This document shows, in pieces, positions 45,150-56,860 of a DNA stretch of 64,000 nt; within the stretch, counting starts at the first letter, position 1; every line of letters starts with the position of its first letter. Below the pieces are notes generated by a model that was not told where the DNA came from, made no database searches, and was given only the letters and a program-made list of their open reading frames with translations. A program made the position numbers and the translations under genes. The stretch is from Suillus spraguei (lineage: Eukaryota; Basidiomycota; Agaricomycetes; Boletales; Suillaceae). The stretch covers positions 1-64,000 of the forward strand of contig JABCPU010000335.1 in the NCBI GenBank assembly GCA_016800925.1. The letters run 5' to 3'.

Positions 45150-45399
45150 TATAGAATCACCAATGTATATGAAGCATCGTTTTTCAGACGCGAAGCAGCA
45201 TACGGATCACCTGATGTTCCTACGTACCTGATCTAGTTAGACATGACAGGGGCCTGTCTAAGTTGATATGTTTCTGGCTTGATCATCAGGTCAATAGCGA
45301 AGGAATTATAAAGGAGACGTACTTGTACGGGATTGCTTGATCGTTCCGAATAGAAATGCTAAATGCATACTTTTGACTGCACTTTCGTTGCAGGCTAGA

Positions 45400-46270
45400 T
45401 GCTAGTCAGGATGACAGGCGGAATGTATATACTAGTTGGCACGAATTAGACGAAAGGCCAGAAAGCAAAATCTGAAACGAGGCGAGCAGCTGGCAGGACT
45501 TGAAAGCCCAGAGCTTGATGGTGTCCGAGTCGTCGCGTGGAGTATTGGCAAGGAGAGCGTCATCAAACGACGATGCTAGACAACGAATAACTTGGCATGC
45601 CCTTTGAAGGGAAACGCGTCGAACCCATAGATCGTTATCGTGTCGTCAGTATGGACGTATTTTTGTTCGTCCGGTATGCTAGCGCATATACCAAAACAAT
45701 CAATGGTATGTCAGGAACTGGTTTCTTTGTTCTGATATTCAGTGTCTGTGATTGGAGATCCCATACCTCAAGATACTTCCCATTCCACGAATACACCGCG
45801 AACTTCTTCGGGCCTGACGAGAATCGAGCTGCACTGATAACATTAGCACTTCTGAATGGACCAGCTATGGGATTACTATCAGCCGGCTGCTGACGAGCAG
45901 GTCATTGGATTCCGCAGTGCGGATATGGAGTTTGGATGTCAGCAGAGAGTAGGTGATCATTTCGAAGCGACCTTGATTTTTTTTTTCACGATGCCCGTCT
46001 CCGAGTCAACTTGCTCGTATACATTTCGCGCCTCGTCAATCTCCTTTCCCGCTTGTGCATTCCATTACTGAAACGTCGTAGGATACACTGATGATATGCT
46101 GGCTATCTGGAAAGTAGAATATGGATCATCGGATGTGCAATGGGACTCTCCGGAGACATCACTGGTTACCGAATTGGCGGGTTGTGTCGACATAGACGTC
46201 ATGGCCTACGCCTTCTGGAGCCAAACTGGCAAGAATAAGACATGCTCGAGGCAGCAGTGAACTTAAGGTT
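45400..46270 (-). pseudogene. WD40-repeat pseudogene
   Basis: The minus strand encodes broken pieces of the same WD40 family as the gene at 52820. They include QWNAQAGKEI with DSETGIVKKK (about 46060-45980), AGPFRSANVISAARFSSG then KYLEVWDLQSQTLNIRTK (about 45870-45720), and DTIKLWAFKSCQLLASF (about 45525-45470). Stops and frame changes separate them. It is a decayed paralogue. Confidence 0.7.
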
Positions 46271-46655
46271 GATCGAAGCCTGAAGTTGATAGTAATTATT
46301 AATTTGTGTTCAAGAGCACATCAAGGATTTTGATACTTACCAAGCGGCTTAAGAGAACGAGTTGGCTGGGGCAGTTATATTTTTGACGCGGTCACCAGTT
46401 GTGTATATTGCACTCTGGCTTCTCGCTGGCGGCTACTTGGTTCAAACTTCAGAATCATAGTCATGCGCATGAAGTGGTCGACTCGGCGGGAGGCCTCCCG
46501 TACATCCGGACTCGGATCAGTTCGGCCCGTTGGCCGCTGGCAACCTTGTGACGTGTTCCGAGTCCGCAACGCGAGCACTCACATGCGCGGCAGACTATTA
46601 CACAGAACTGACTAATCATTTTGAGCAGATCATCGATTAGCGACTAGATGTCCTG

Positions 46656-47696
46656 ATGCCATCGTCCGAACCATCCACCGATGTCATTGTCGAGCGCACA
46701 CTCATTCAATCTTCTGCTACTGTAACTGCTTTCCCGACAAACCCGCGCACACTTGCAGATGTACGTGAAGAGGTTGCTCAGAGCCTCGCACTCCGTATGA
46801 TAACCAAAGCACGTACCGTCGATGGTGTCCGCATAGGTGTCCATTTCACTTTCTCGAAGAAAGATGATGGTCGTTTTCTTCGACTTGTCACTTCCCATAT
46901 TCGTGCACGACTACCTTCATCTCGATATCTCTTTGCTATAGCAACCACTGGTGCATCCCCAACAAATCGTAGTACCAGGGGTGGCGCCCGCGTTTCAAAC
47001 GCGCTCGTTATCTGCGGATCAGATGAAGATGATGTACAGCGTGCTGTACTCCTCGCATCCTCGAAATTTTTGGGACGCGTCGATGCAGTTCAAAACACGG
47101 GTACTCTCCTTGCTGCTTCTGTAAGGCATATTGGCTCATCTTATGATGACGCTGCCTTGTGGGACGTATTGTCCAAGTCTGTACGCACTCCCATTGACCC
47201 TCTTCTTCCTCCACCCGGATCTCGCAGCATTGATCAACTTCTATCTGATGCTCGATCAAAACTCGAGCGAATGACGCCACGACAAGCCTACGACGCCCTT
47301 CACGACCCCACATACCCAATGCCTGTCTTTCTTGTGGATATTCGCCCAGCTTCCCAACGTGCTCGTGAAGGCGGGATCCATGGATCCCTCATCATCGAGC
47401 GAAATGTTCTGGAATGGCGCTTTGACCCTCGTTGCGAAGCTCGACTCGCAATCGCAGATCGCTATGATTTAAAGATAATCATATATTGTCAGGAGGGGTA
47501 TACCAGCTCTTTGGCTGCGGCATCCCTCCACGAGCTTGGGTTGCTTAATGCGACTGATATAGTGGGCGGTTTTGCTGCATGGCGTGCGGCTGGTCTGCCA
47601 GGTCAGATAAGGCCTCCGTCCACTATCAGTGATGAAGAAAGCTATCAAATCAGCCAGCCGTCATTTGATTCTGATGATGTTATTGACGGTGTATGA
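46656..47696 (+). CDS. Rhodanese-domain protein with unassigned N-terminal half
   Basis: A single exon of 346 codons, ATG at 46656. Residues about 205-320 form a rhodanese (sulfurtransferase-like) domain: VFLVDIRPASQRAREGGIHG, then IIYCQEGYTSSLAAASL with the candidate active-site Cys278, then IVGGFAAWRAAGLPG. Rhodaneses transfer sulfane sulfur or act as regulatory Cys-based domains. The N-terminal half (GRFLRLVTSHIRARL, VSNALVICGSDEDDVQRA, GSSYDDAALWDVL) has a nucleotide-binding or tRNA-synthetase-accessory look, but I cannot assign it. The acidic C-terminus ends DSDDVIDGV. No frameshift is seen, and codon use is gene-like. Confidence 0.75.
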   Translation: MPSSEPSTDVIVERTLIQSSATVTAFPTNPRTLADVREEVAQSLALRMITKARTVDGVRIGVHFTFSKKDDGRFLRLVTSHIRARLPSSRYLFAIATTGASPTNRSTRGGARVSNALVICGSDEDDVQRAVLLASSKFLGRVDAVQNTGTLLAASVRHIGSSYDDAALWDVLSKSVRTPIDPLLPPPGSRSIDQLLSDARSKLERMTPRQAYDALHDPTYPMPVFLVDIRPASQRAREGGIHGSLIIERNVLEWRFDPRCEARLAIADRYDLKIIIYCQEGYTSSLAAASLHELGLLNATDIVGGFAAWRAAGLPGQIRPPSTISDEESYQISQPSFDSDDVIDGV

Positions 47697-48124
47697 CTGG
47701 TTTCGGCGTGAATCGCTTATTTTAGTATACCTAGGTTTATGAGCCTCTATTGCGCACAAGTGCTACGGAAATCAATCACAATATAAATATGTACTTGATT
47801 TTAAAACGTTTGTCGGTGTGATGGTCAGAGGATGACATATTTGTCTAGCTGACCCAATCACAGAGCCAGCCTGTGATTTTACATGGTGTCATGACGTTAG
47901 AACTTGAAACGTTGATGATTACATACCTCGTGCTTTTGTTCAACCGAACTTCAATCTACAACCTTGTTTTATCGCACATACCATGAGCCACGTACTATTA
48001 CCTTTCACATAGTCCATCATACGATCTTCTCAATATCATATTAATCTTTCACCTGCGACGTCGACCGCAGCAACGAACTCCGAGTCTAACCACCTGCAAC
48101 GCCCACACCGATATCGTGACCACG
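47697..48124. other. Intergenic promoter region
   Basis: This is the terminator of the rhodanese gene and the promoter of lipin. A pyrimidine-rich leader (ctcaatatcatattaatctttcacctgcg) precedes the lipin ATG. No gene is seen. Confidence 0.4.
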
Positions 48125-51100
48125 ATGAACTACATCCGTGGCGCTGTGAGCGCAATCAGTGCTCCATACCAGTACTACAAAGATATTAATCCATCAACCC
48201 TGACCGGGGCCATTGATGTCATTGTTATTCGGCGTCCACCATCACCCACTTCATCTGCTAGCTCCGGTTCACAAGACAGTGTCGTTTATGCCTGCTCTCC
48301 TTTCCATGTCCGTTTCGGTAAGCTCCAAGTACTCAGGCCTGCTGAAAAGAAGGTGTGCATTATCTATTTGTTTTGTTAAAGTGTTCAACGAATCACAAAT
48401 GGCTGCGAGTAGGTCAACGTCTCAGTAAATGGCTCGCCTATCCCATTCAATATGAAAATCGGAGATGCAGGAGAGGCATTCTTTGTTTTCGAGACAGATG
48501 AAGATATCCCAGAAGACCTCGTTACAAGTCCTCTACTCTCCCCAACCCCGGAACCAGGCGAACTTCAGGGTGACTTTGAACGTAGAAGGTCCGGAGCTAA
48601 GCCAGGTGGGGAAAGGAAGCCGTCAGATTTGAGTTTACAGATGCAGGAGCCCGAGTTTCTCGACTTGAATGCTTCGTCTGGGTTGAAACATCCCATTCCG
48701 ATACATGCGGGCACGAAACCGAAGACTGGCTCGAGGAGCGCTCCTCATACCCCTCCGCCAGAGGAACCTTTAGTACAACCAGCCAACGTGCCTATTCCAG
48801 AAGTCCAATACAAGGGTGGTGCGTGCATTCCGTACAATCTTTGATATGATCCTCAAGGCGTTGCAGATGTCGCGCTTGATATAGCTGGATATCATTCTGC
48901 TCAGGCACGCGACGCGTCTTCCTCACGCATATCCCGTGAGTATCATATAACTGATCATACGCCGAGCTAATGAGCTACAGATTCGCAATCTCCAACCCTA
49001 ACTGCGATCCCTTTCCCATCAACCGCTCCTCCAGTCGCTTCTCCTCTCAGCAAATACTCCCCATCACTTTCCACAACTGCGTCTGTCGCTTGCCACGCTG
49101 TTTCAGAATCCAGAGAAGATATCACGCTTCCCCAGTACTCCTGGGAATGGGGCGCGTTTCCCCAGCCCTCGCCTATGACGACACATTTTCCATCTACCCA
49201 CCTATTGCGCATGGGCAAAGTGCCCACCGTGGATGAACACGGGCCATCCGATTTTGACGCTGAAGAGTTTTTGACGCGTAGTAGGAGCGTCCCGCCTGAG
49301 CTTGAAGGCAGTCCACACACCATCCGCTCGTCTCTACCACCTCAAGACGATGTACATACTCCTGAAGGTGAGCAGGAACACGAAGTCAGACGTGATCATT
49401 CCCCACTTCTACTCCCTGAGCACGGATTCGGTTCGGGCGGTGTTCTTACCACGCAACCGTCCGACTCGCGTACGTTCCTTGTTCACATCGAGGGCCAAGC
49501 ATTGTCATTTGCTCTCTCGCTTGTACCTACGTCAAAACGGGGGATATTCCATGGGAACGATGAAGTGGAAGTCGTGCGTCTATTTGAGGCGGGGAGAATC
49601 GACTATGTGCAGCTTGTCTCTGAACAAGCGGTAATCGGGGAGGTGAGCACGAGAGTGGTAGAGGATGAGGGGTTGGTGATTAGGTGGGCGAGCGGGCAGT
49701 ATATCACGAGGGAAGACGGGAGCCCGTTGATGGACGCTTTGAGGTTGTGGGTTGAGAATGCGCCGAAGGAACCATCGAGGGCGGTGTCGGAACCTCCGTT
49801 GGCTACTACAGAGGAACGGGACCCGAGTGTGGACCAGAGGGAGGTGGGCGGTACTGACAAGCAAGAAGTGGCATCGAGTGGGGACGAACGAGAGATGAAG
49901 CGTGCCGATTCCGAACCTCCAGAGTCGCTCCGGAAACCGACGTCAAGCAGTTGGGTTAGGTGGTGGAGCCGGAGCCGGGATATAACAGAGGCTGATCGAC
50001 CTCCTTTGAGGGTGTCGAATACTTCCCTAATGGAATCTGTGAGTTTCATGAGGCTGAGAAGGACAGTGGCTCATGATGTTTTTCTAGAAACTGCCGAAAC
50101 ATACTTCTCTTGTGCACCATCATACGGCGTTTCCTCAGTCTGCATCAGCCCCTCCTGCCACACCCGCTCCAGGCATCATGGAACCCTTGAGTAAGGCGTT
50201 GGAGGAAAAGATTGCAAGGACACAGAAGAGGTATGCCAAGACGTTGCGGTTGACCTCTGACCAACTGGCGAGTCTTCAATATCTTGTGCAGCTTTCAAAT
50301 ATCTGATGTCTTCTCCAGAAATCTCTCAATCTTAAACCCGGTCCTAATACCATCACGTTCTCCTTGTCTGATTCTACTGTACCCGCATGTACGGCGCGGA
50401 TATTTGTATGGGACTCGACCGATCTTGTCGTCGTGTCTGATATAGATGGTACAATCACCAAGTAGGTTTCTCTCATTGTTCATATGTGCATCTTACCTGA
50501 CATTTCCCTAGGTCTGATGGGCTTGGTCATGTCTTTGCTATGATTGGTCGTGACTGGACGCATTCTGGGGTTGCTAAGCTGTACACCGATATCAGGCGTA
50601 ACGGGTACAAGATCATGTACCTCACCTCGCGGGCTATTGGGCAGGCAGATTCCACGCGCGACTACCTCAAGGGTATCAAGCAGGACGATTATCAGCTTCC
50701 TGAAGGTCCCGTCATCATGAGCCCTGACCGGCTGATGGCATCGCTGCACCGGTATGATGCTTAAACAATCTAGTGACGAAAGCTACTGATGCGTGCACTA
50801 GCGAAGTAATCATGCGGAAGCCGGAAGTATTCAAGATGGCATGCTTGAGGGACATTCAGCGTCTTTTCGGTGAGAGCTCGCGTACGCCGTTCTATGCCGG
50901 GTTTGGGAACCGGATAACGGATGCGCTGTCGTATCGCAGTGTGAATGTTCCGAGTGCGAGAATATTTACTATAGATTCCTCTGGTGAGGTCAAGATGGAG
51001 CTCCTCGAGCTCGCAGGGTATAAATCATCGTGCGTAATTTGTTGTGCTCTTGTTTCCGGCGCACTCATTTATTTATTATTAGGTATATACATATGACCGA

Positions 51101-51752
51101 CATTGTAGATCAGATGTTCCCTCCGATCCATCGGAAATGGACAGCGGAGTTCACGGATTTCAACTATTGGAAGACACCGATCCAGGAATTCGCCCTTCCT
51201 GACCTTACACCTCCTTCCCCTGCACTGAGCGCTCGATCGGATACGTCTAATCAGAGTGCACTTGCACGGCTTCGCAACTTCAGCCTCGTGGGGCGGAGAC
51301 AATCGCGGGATATGACACAGTTTTCACTTCCACCGCCTGTGCTAGCGCGCGAGGGCGCGCGGAGTCGAACGATGGGCCTGCGTAATACACATTTGCGGCA
51401 GATATCCTCGCTCGAACGTCTCAGCGGTAGACTGGCAGCACTCGCACAGTCATCTTCATCTAGCGGCGTCGACTCGCGCTCGTCGTCATCCACGTTCCTA
51501 GATTCTGATGAGGAGGATGCAGATGTTGAGGAGGGGAGTGTGCGGAAACGGCGTCCGAGGAGCACGAGTATGACGAGTATGCCTGGATCGTTAGATGATG
51601 AGCAGTTTGGGATGGATGGTAGGGATGAGGAGGAGGGGTCTGGGTCTGACGGGGAGGGAGAGGGTGGAGAGAATGAAGAGGAGGCTGCTGAGGAGGCGTT
51701 TGATGAGGATTTTCTCGCTACGGGGGAGATGAAGAATGTGCCATTTTTGTAA
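48125..51752 (+). CDS. Lipin-type phosphatidate phosphatase (Ned1/Smp2/Pah1 family)
   Basis: Nine exons join exactly in phase to 1073 residues: 48125-48352, 48413-48818, 48867-48935, 48981-50038, 50088-50267, 50319-50461, 50512-50751, 50802-51029 and 51083-51752. Mg-dependent lipins dephosphorylate phosphatidate to diacylglycerol at the ER and nuclear membrane and control lipid storage and nuclear membrane growth. The N-LIP domain starts MNYIRGAVSAISAPYQYYKD and includes NGSPIPFNMKIGDAGEAFF. A long low-complexity centre follows. The catalytic LNS2 domain contains LNLKPGPNTITFSL and DIDGT (residues 688-692), followed by DGLGHVFAMIGRDWTH, MYLTSRAIGQAD and EVFKMACLRDI. The acidic C-terminus (DSDEEDADVEEG and Glu/Gly stretches) suits binding of the Nem1-Spo7 phosphatase. 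The fifth intron (50268-50318) is GC-AG. Start: the first in-frame ATG, matching the family N-terminus. Confidence 0.93.
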
Positions 51753-51914
51753 TGCGGACGATGGACTTTGATAGCGTAATTTATTTGGCAAGGTGCCGAG
51801 TTGTTGATTTGGATAGAGAAGTGTGTATATTGCTGTAATAACAGTACATTCGATACAAAGACTTCCGCGTAGAGTTTATGCGAAAGTATCACGTATTACA
51901 GGGGGGAAAACTAC

Positions 51915-52020
51915 TTTTGAGTTTTGACCAAGTGCCAGTACAACCGGCACTTGGCGCATCGGCAAAACTTGGCAAAACGACTCATAATTCATAATGATAC
52001 TACCGATTATTATATTGACG
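51915..52020. repeat. Dispersed repeat shared with 15470-15600
   Basis: aagtgcc and ggcactt flank a short spacer (hairpin near 51929-51951). The following ggcgcatcggcaaaac and aattcataatgatactac recur near 15510-15580. It is probably the end of an old mobile element. Confidence 0.5.
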
Positions 52021-52059
52021 AAACACCTTTCCTAGTTAACAGACACTGCGATTCCCAAG

Positions 52060-52480
52060 ATAGATCATCCTCCAAGTCAGATCCCACCTGCTGGATATCG
52101 TCTTCGAAAGCCGCAGGGATAATTCCTTTGTCAACCTGTTCCAGCTCTCCAAGGTCATACACCTTTCCTGCTAAGATCTCGTACCCTTCTAGCTAGGGAT
52201 CAATGGCGGATGGGAATTTTGCAATGCGTTCCTCAATCTCGTCAAAGGCAGCTGCAACTTCATCCTCTGTTAAGCTTTCAGGCTCCTCCAGCCTGTCGTC
52301 AGCCTGACTCTGGCTTTCCAAAAGAGGTGTCCATGCGAAATTTGTGTCGTCGAGTGTGTTAGACTTCCTTTTTTTGATGATAGTACTCGTTCCGACATTA
52401 GACTGATCGATTGGAGCGACATCCGAAGTAGATGTGTCTGAGTCACGGAAAAGTGGTGCCTCTCATGTCATGACCTTTGA
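52060..52480 (-). pseudogene. Coding-like fragment, unrecognised
   Basis: The minus strand holds about 140 codons in one frame: FRDSDTSTSDVAPIDQ, IKKRKSNTLDDTNFAW, LTEDEVAAAFDEIEERIAKF, then a TAG, then LEGYEILAGKVYDLGELEQ. Acidic composition and a single stop suggest a gene remnant. It adjoins the dispersed repeat at 51915 and may be part of the same element. No family is recognised. Confidence 0.4.
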
Positions 52481-52819
52481 AGCGGAAGACTAGTGCCATT
52501 TGGGGTATATAAGCGCCCATAGCACTGCCATGCACACTGCACAGCTACCAGTGTCATGCATAAGGGGCGTGGCAAGAGTTATACATAGGCGACAGCGGCG
52601 CTTAAGTTAAATCACTTTGCTTGCCAATATCTTGGTAAGATCAAAGCTCATCTGAACATGCAGCACCATGGAACTGATTATTGTCTTGAGCAGGGCGAAT
52701 CGTTGTCAATATCTTCGGGCCTGCAGCACAACATACCTTGCCACCGCTTTCTAAAACGTGTCCAAGGAATCTCTTGCACGTACCTGGCTATTTGTCTCTC
52801 AATTGCAAAGACACAGGTC

Positions 52820-54808
52820 ATGGCACCTACAGTAATGCAGTCTACCACTACAAACTCCACGATGGACCTAGTGCCGGCAATGACCTTGCGGGGTCATGCA
52901 GACGAAATTCGCTCTATATCATACTTTCCGAGTGGCGAGAGAATGATCAGTGGATCTGATGATCTTACCACTCGGCAATGGAATGTGCAGGTGGGTAAGG
53001 AGATTCCAAAACTGCGAGATACTTGTAAGCGACAAGTCCGTGCGGTGGCAGTTTCAAAGGATGGTCAATGGGTTGTCTCTGGTGGTTCACATTCTGGTCG
53101 TGGGGAGCTCAAAGCGTGCGATGTTCAGACGGGCATCGTCAAGACATTTGAAGGCCATTCGAAAGAAACTTATTGCGTCGATATCTCTGCGGACAGCACG
53201 TTGCTGGTGAGCGGGACACTCGATCGGTCGTTTTGGATATGGAGCTTAGAGGCTGGCACATTGCTAGCCGGACCATTCACAAGTGTTCAGGGTCTGGGTG
53301 CAGTCCGATTCTCGCAAGACTCGAAGAAACTTGCAGTAATGTCAGATGTGGGAAAGTGCCTTGAAGTGTGGGACGTACGCACAAAGAAGATGGACGTCAG
53401 AGCAGGAAAGTTTGGTTACGACCCCGTGACATATGCATCAATATTCTGGACAACGAAGAACTCGACCATCGTTGCTGCATTCAGTTTCACGGGCGACTCT
53501 CCCAAGATTATCTATGAATTTAATTCATCCACCCTAAAGACTGTCGGAACACCCTTCGAAGGACACACCATGGTTCTTGTCGACCTAGCACTTTCGTCTG
53601 ATGATACTCTCCTTGTTAGTGGCTGCTACGAAACTATCAAGCTCTGGGCTTTCGAGTCCCGCCATCTCCTTGCCTCATTCGACGTCCTGCCTCTCAAGTC
53701 CTTAATCCTTTCACCCGACTCACGACAACTAGCTTTCGCAAGTGGTAATCTCATTTATATTTACAACACTCCGACAGAGATCCTGGCCAGCAGCGGGGCT
53801 GCATCTGATGCACAGGCCAGTCTACGCATACTTGTATCGATTGTGCGTGCGTTAATATGTCTTTACAGACCAATGCACACAAAAACCTCGCTGACTTACT
53901 AAAGGTATGTGTAATGCATATACATTCTTCTACTCGCTATGCTACCCATTCATATCGCCACTGTTGCAGTCTGATGCGACCCGCCGTCCTGGTGCTGTGC
54001 GCCGTAATCCAGTAACATCGCCTTTCATTTCGTACCCCCCTAGGCCAAGATCTCCGCCTACAGTAAATTCGCAACAATCCATTTTCGTCCACCGCCTCCG
54101 TAAATTCCTTCGATTACCTCCTCGCGTGAATGCGGTTGCAAATGATCAGCCTCGTGATCCCCTAGATGTATGTGTCTGATCCTTTTCCCGTCCCAGTTGA
54201 ATTGAAGATGGCCGTCCAGTTCCCCGCTACATCTGCCCTACCTCCCAACCACTCTCTTTTGACCCAGGCGGCAAATGTCAGTCTTCACTTTTAGTCAATT
54301 AGCAGTCCATGACTGAATGCATATCCAGTTAGAAACAAGTCCTCCTCCCCGCCACGCGAGCGGCCTTGCGCAGTTCCTGCGGCAGAACCTTTCTCCTCGG
54401 TCAAGGCCCAACAACGAACCACCGGAAGTTGAAGTTCCAACCAGCAAGTTTACTGTAACGTAGACCTTCTGATTTCTTCTTACCTTGATGCTGATTGACG
54501 CCCCTCAGCGGCTTGCAGCTGCCAGGCTACCAGAATACAAGAAAGTCGATGATACTCGACATCCATCTAGACAGCAGCATGCCGCGTCGTCAGCCATGGC
54601 AGCAAATGCAAATGATCCGCCATCCGAGTCGTCTGACCGTGATTCTCTTCCAGATGTGCATTGGTTCAAGGCGTTCTTGTGCTACTACTCGTGCTGGTCT
54701 CATGGAAGGCTGAGAATGCCTCCACGATGGCGCTTGGAGCGTGTTTATCCACTCCAGCAGGCTGGCTCAACGAGCGGCAATAGCGGAGGGGTTCATGGTC
54801 GCAATTAG
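52820..54808 (+). CDS. WD40-repeat protein with basic C-terminal tail
   Basis: Six exons join in phase to 576 residues: 52820-53833, 53869-53904, 53970-54167, 54220-54276, 54329-54454 and 54509-54808. At least five WD40 repeats are visible in exon 1 (LRGHADEIRSISYFPSGERM, GELKACDVQTGIVKTFEGH, LDRSFWIWSLEAGTLLAG, CLEVWDVRTKK, YETIKLWAFESRHLLASF), forming a propeller or part of one. The tail (RRNPVTSPFISYPPRP, FVHRLRKFLRLPPR, DSLPDVHWFKAFLCYYSCW) is typical of a large agaricomycete WD40 family of unknown function. An upstream in-frame ATG at 52658 exists, but the start at 52820 (MAPTVMQSTTT) looks better placed. A pseudogene relative lies at 45400-46270. Confidence 0.85.
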
Positions 54809-55593
54809 CTCGATGATCTCCCAAATTCATTAAATTTAAATTCCCTGCAACAATGATGACTTCAATGGATCTGTTACATATGGCACCATCAACCTGAGGA
54901 AAACTTTCCGATGCAAACTTTGTGTAGAGCCACTCAGTCAAAATTTCGCCAGCTGTCAAAATTAACTAGTCAGCACTAGGTCAGAGTGAGGCACGGCCGT
55001 AGTGTGCTCAATAATATTTGCTGACTTCTCTGCAACTGATACCATTCCACATCGCTGTACGAATGAAGTATATACAATTCTGGCGGTGTACTTGGGAATT
55101 ATTATAGTTGAGATACTTACAACAACTGTTCATAGCTTCGCATGGAATCCTGCTGCATGCATTTAAAACACAAAGAGAGGCGAAGAAAGCAGAATGCCCT
55201 CAGATACCTACAAATACATAAAAGCAGCACCTTGCTGATGGAAAATCAATGCTCCAACTTCGGGCAAAAGTCACAGAGCCGAAAGCAAGTAGCAGGAGAC
55301 TTACATGACCACAAGATCTATATTTACAACATTCTACCTTATGTAGTTGTACACCGCAGCGTTATATTTCCACGTTCACCCCACCCCAGATAATACTAAC
55401 CCATCCCTCCTGATCACGCTATCAATGTGCCCTAGACCCAAATATCACTATTATGATGGCGTAGGTCCCTTAAAATTCCTTCGAAGGCTCTGAGGGACTC
55501 TCCCTCGGCGTCCAGGAGATTGAATTCATAGAAGGTGTTAGGATGACCATCCTTAACTTTGGGGAGAAAGTCAGGGACGCCCAACGAGGGCAT
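54809..55593. other. Intergenic between convergent genes
   Basis: This lies between the 3' end of the WD40 gene (plus) and the 3' end of the minus-strand gene at 55594. I see no gene or clear repeat. Confidence 0.4.
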
Positions 55594-56860
55594 TCAACGC
55601 TGAATTTCGGGCCACTCCTCTTCCATGGAGTCATCAGATGATGGAACTGGAGGACTAGTGCTGGGGAAAGTTGGGTCGCGCTTCTCCGACATCGTCCGAG
55701 GAAGTAGCCCGCCACGGTTCACGGTGCAGTACACCCAACGACAACCGGCAGCTATGATGACCCCCAAGTATTTCAGAGTACGATCAGCCTCAAATGCATG
55801 AAGAACCTGCTCCTGCACTTGATCCTCCCAGACAGATTCCCAATTATATATCTGGCCAGCACGTGGCTCCGGTTTGATTTCAACTGTCATAATAACCCGG
55901 CTGATTACATGACCGGGAACAACTGGGAAGGGCTGTTGTGCATGTTGGAGTATTTGCACAAAGTCAGGAATTCTGAAAGATGCATTTGACGAGGTGGTAG
56001 TCTGTCTGGGTGGAGTTGTGGGCAAAATACCATCTGATGGATATTGATATGATGACGGTGAGGACTGAGGCAGTGGACGGGCACTGATCGGAAGGTTGGA
56101 AAAATTCGCAGCACGACGAGCCTGCATACGAGTGACATGCTGTGTAGTAGGGCTATCAGGGTAGCGACGAAGGAAAGTTTGGTGTAAAGGGCTAGGGGTC
56201 AAGGGAGGTAGCGGACCTCCAAAAATTTCATGTGATCGAGGACTGGAATTTTTGATAGGGTGGTGGGAAACAGATGGTGGCCCTGGAAGGGGGCTCCCCG
56301 GAGTCACCGAATGCCGATCTGGAGACGGGCTGCCCATAGCTATGTCAGACCAACCGGAGTTACCACTCTGCGGCAAGCAGCCGGAATCATGGGATGTAAC
56401 GAGGGAAAATTGCGGAACGCAGGTGCACGCTGTTTGTAATCCGTCTGCCTCACAAAATATATAATTTTGAAGGACTTTAGCCCACACCCCATACCAGGGG
56501 CATTCTCTTGTATCACCCTGAGCAGCCTGAATAGATAATGCAAGGGAAAAATCGCGCCGATCCCGGATGACCATTGAACGAGAGACCAGTGGAGTCTCTT
56601 GTGAGGCCCCTACTTCCGGCAACGATCGCTGATATTGCAGTAGTGAGCTGTGGTAGTAAGGACGACTTTACACCCACTTACTGGTGACAACGTAGAAGTA
56701 GACATCCAGGCCCTCGCGATTGGTTGGTGCAGTGTAGTCGGAACATTTGGACTCGCAAATCCCTGAGAGCAGGCTAACTGGTGAGGTGGAGATAGTTCCG
56801 AAGATCTTGAGGTTGACGAGATGACATGACGGTACTCACTGGGTGTAAAATTGTGTATGA
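55594..56860 (-). CDS. Agaricomycete-specific protein with VEIK motif
   Basis: The main exon 56622-55594 encodes ETPLVSRSMVIRDRRDFSL, RECPWYGVWAKVLQNYIFC, a Pro/Ser-rich linker, FVQILQHAQQPFPVVPGHV, then MTVEIKPEPRAG, WEDQVQEQVLHAF, LKYLGVIIAAGCRWVYC and a C-terminal EEWPEIQR. An upstream exon (to about 56690) reads SLLSGICESKCSDYTAPTN and LDVYFYVVT, but the join is not clean by my reading; a small indel or a different acceptor is possible. The family is common in agaricomycetes. The hydrophobic-V-E-I-K strand followed by a helix resembles the D/ExK half of PD-(D/E)xK nucleases; that is inference only, and no function is known. Confidence 0.65.

Noticed and set aside
48116..48124. Earlier start for lipin giving MTTMNYI
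   Set aside because: The codon at 48116 is not ATG; the ATG at 48125 matches the family start MNYIRGA.
50272..50318. GT donor at 50272 for the lipin intron
   Set aside because: It puts the next exon out of frame, whereas the GC donor at 50268 gives the exact family sequence.
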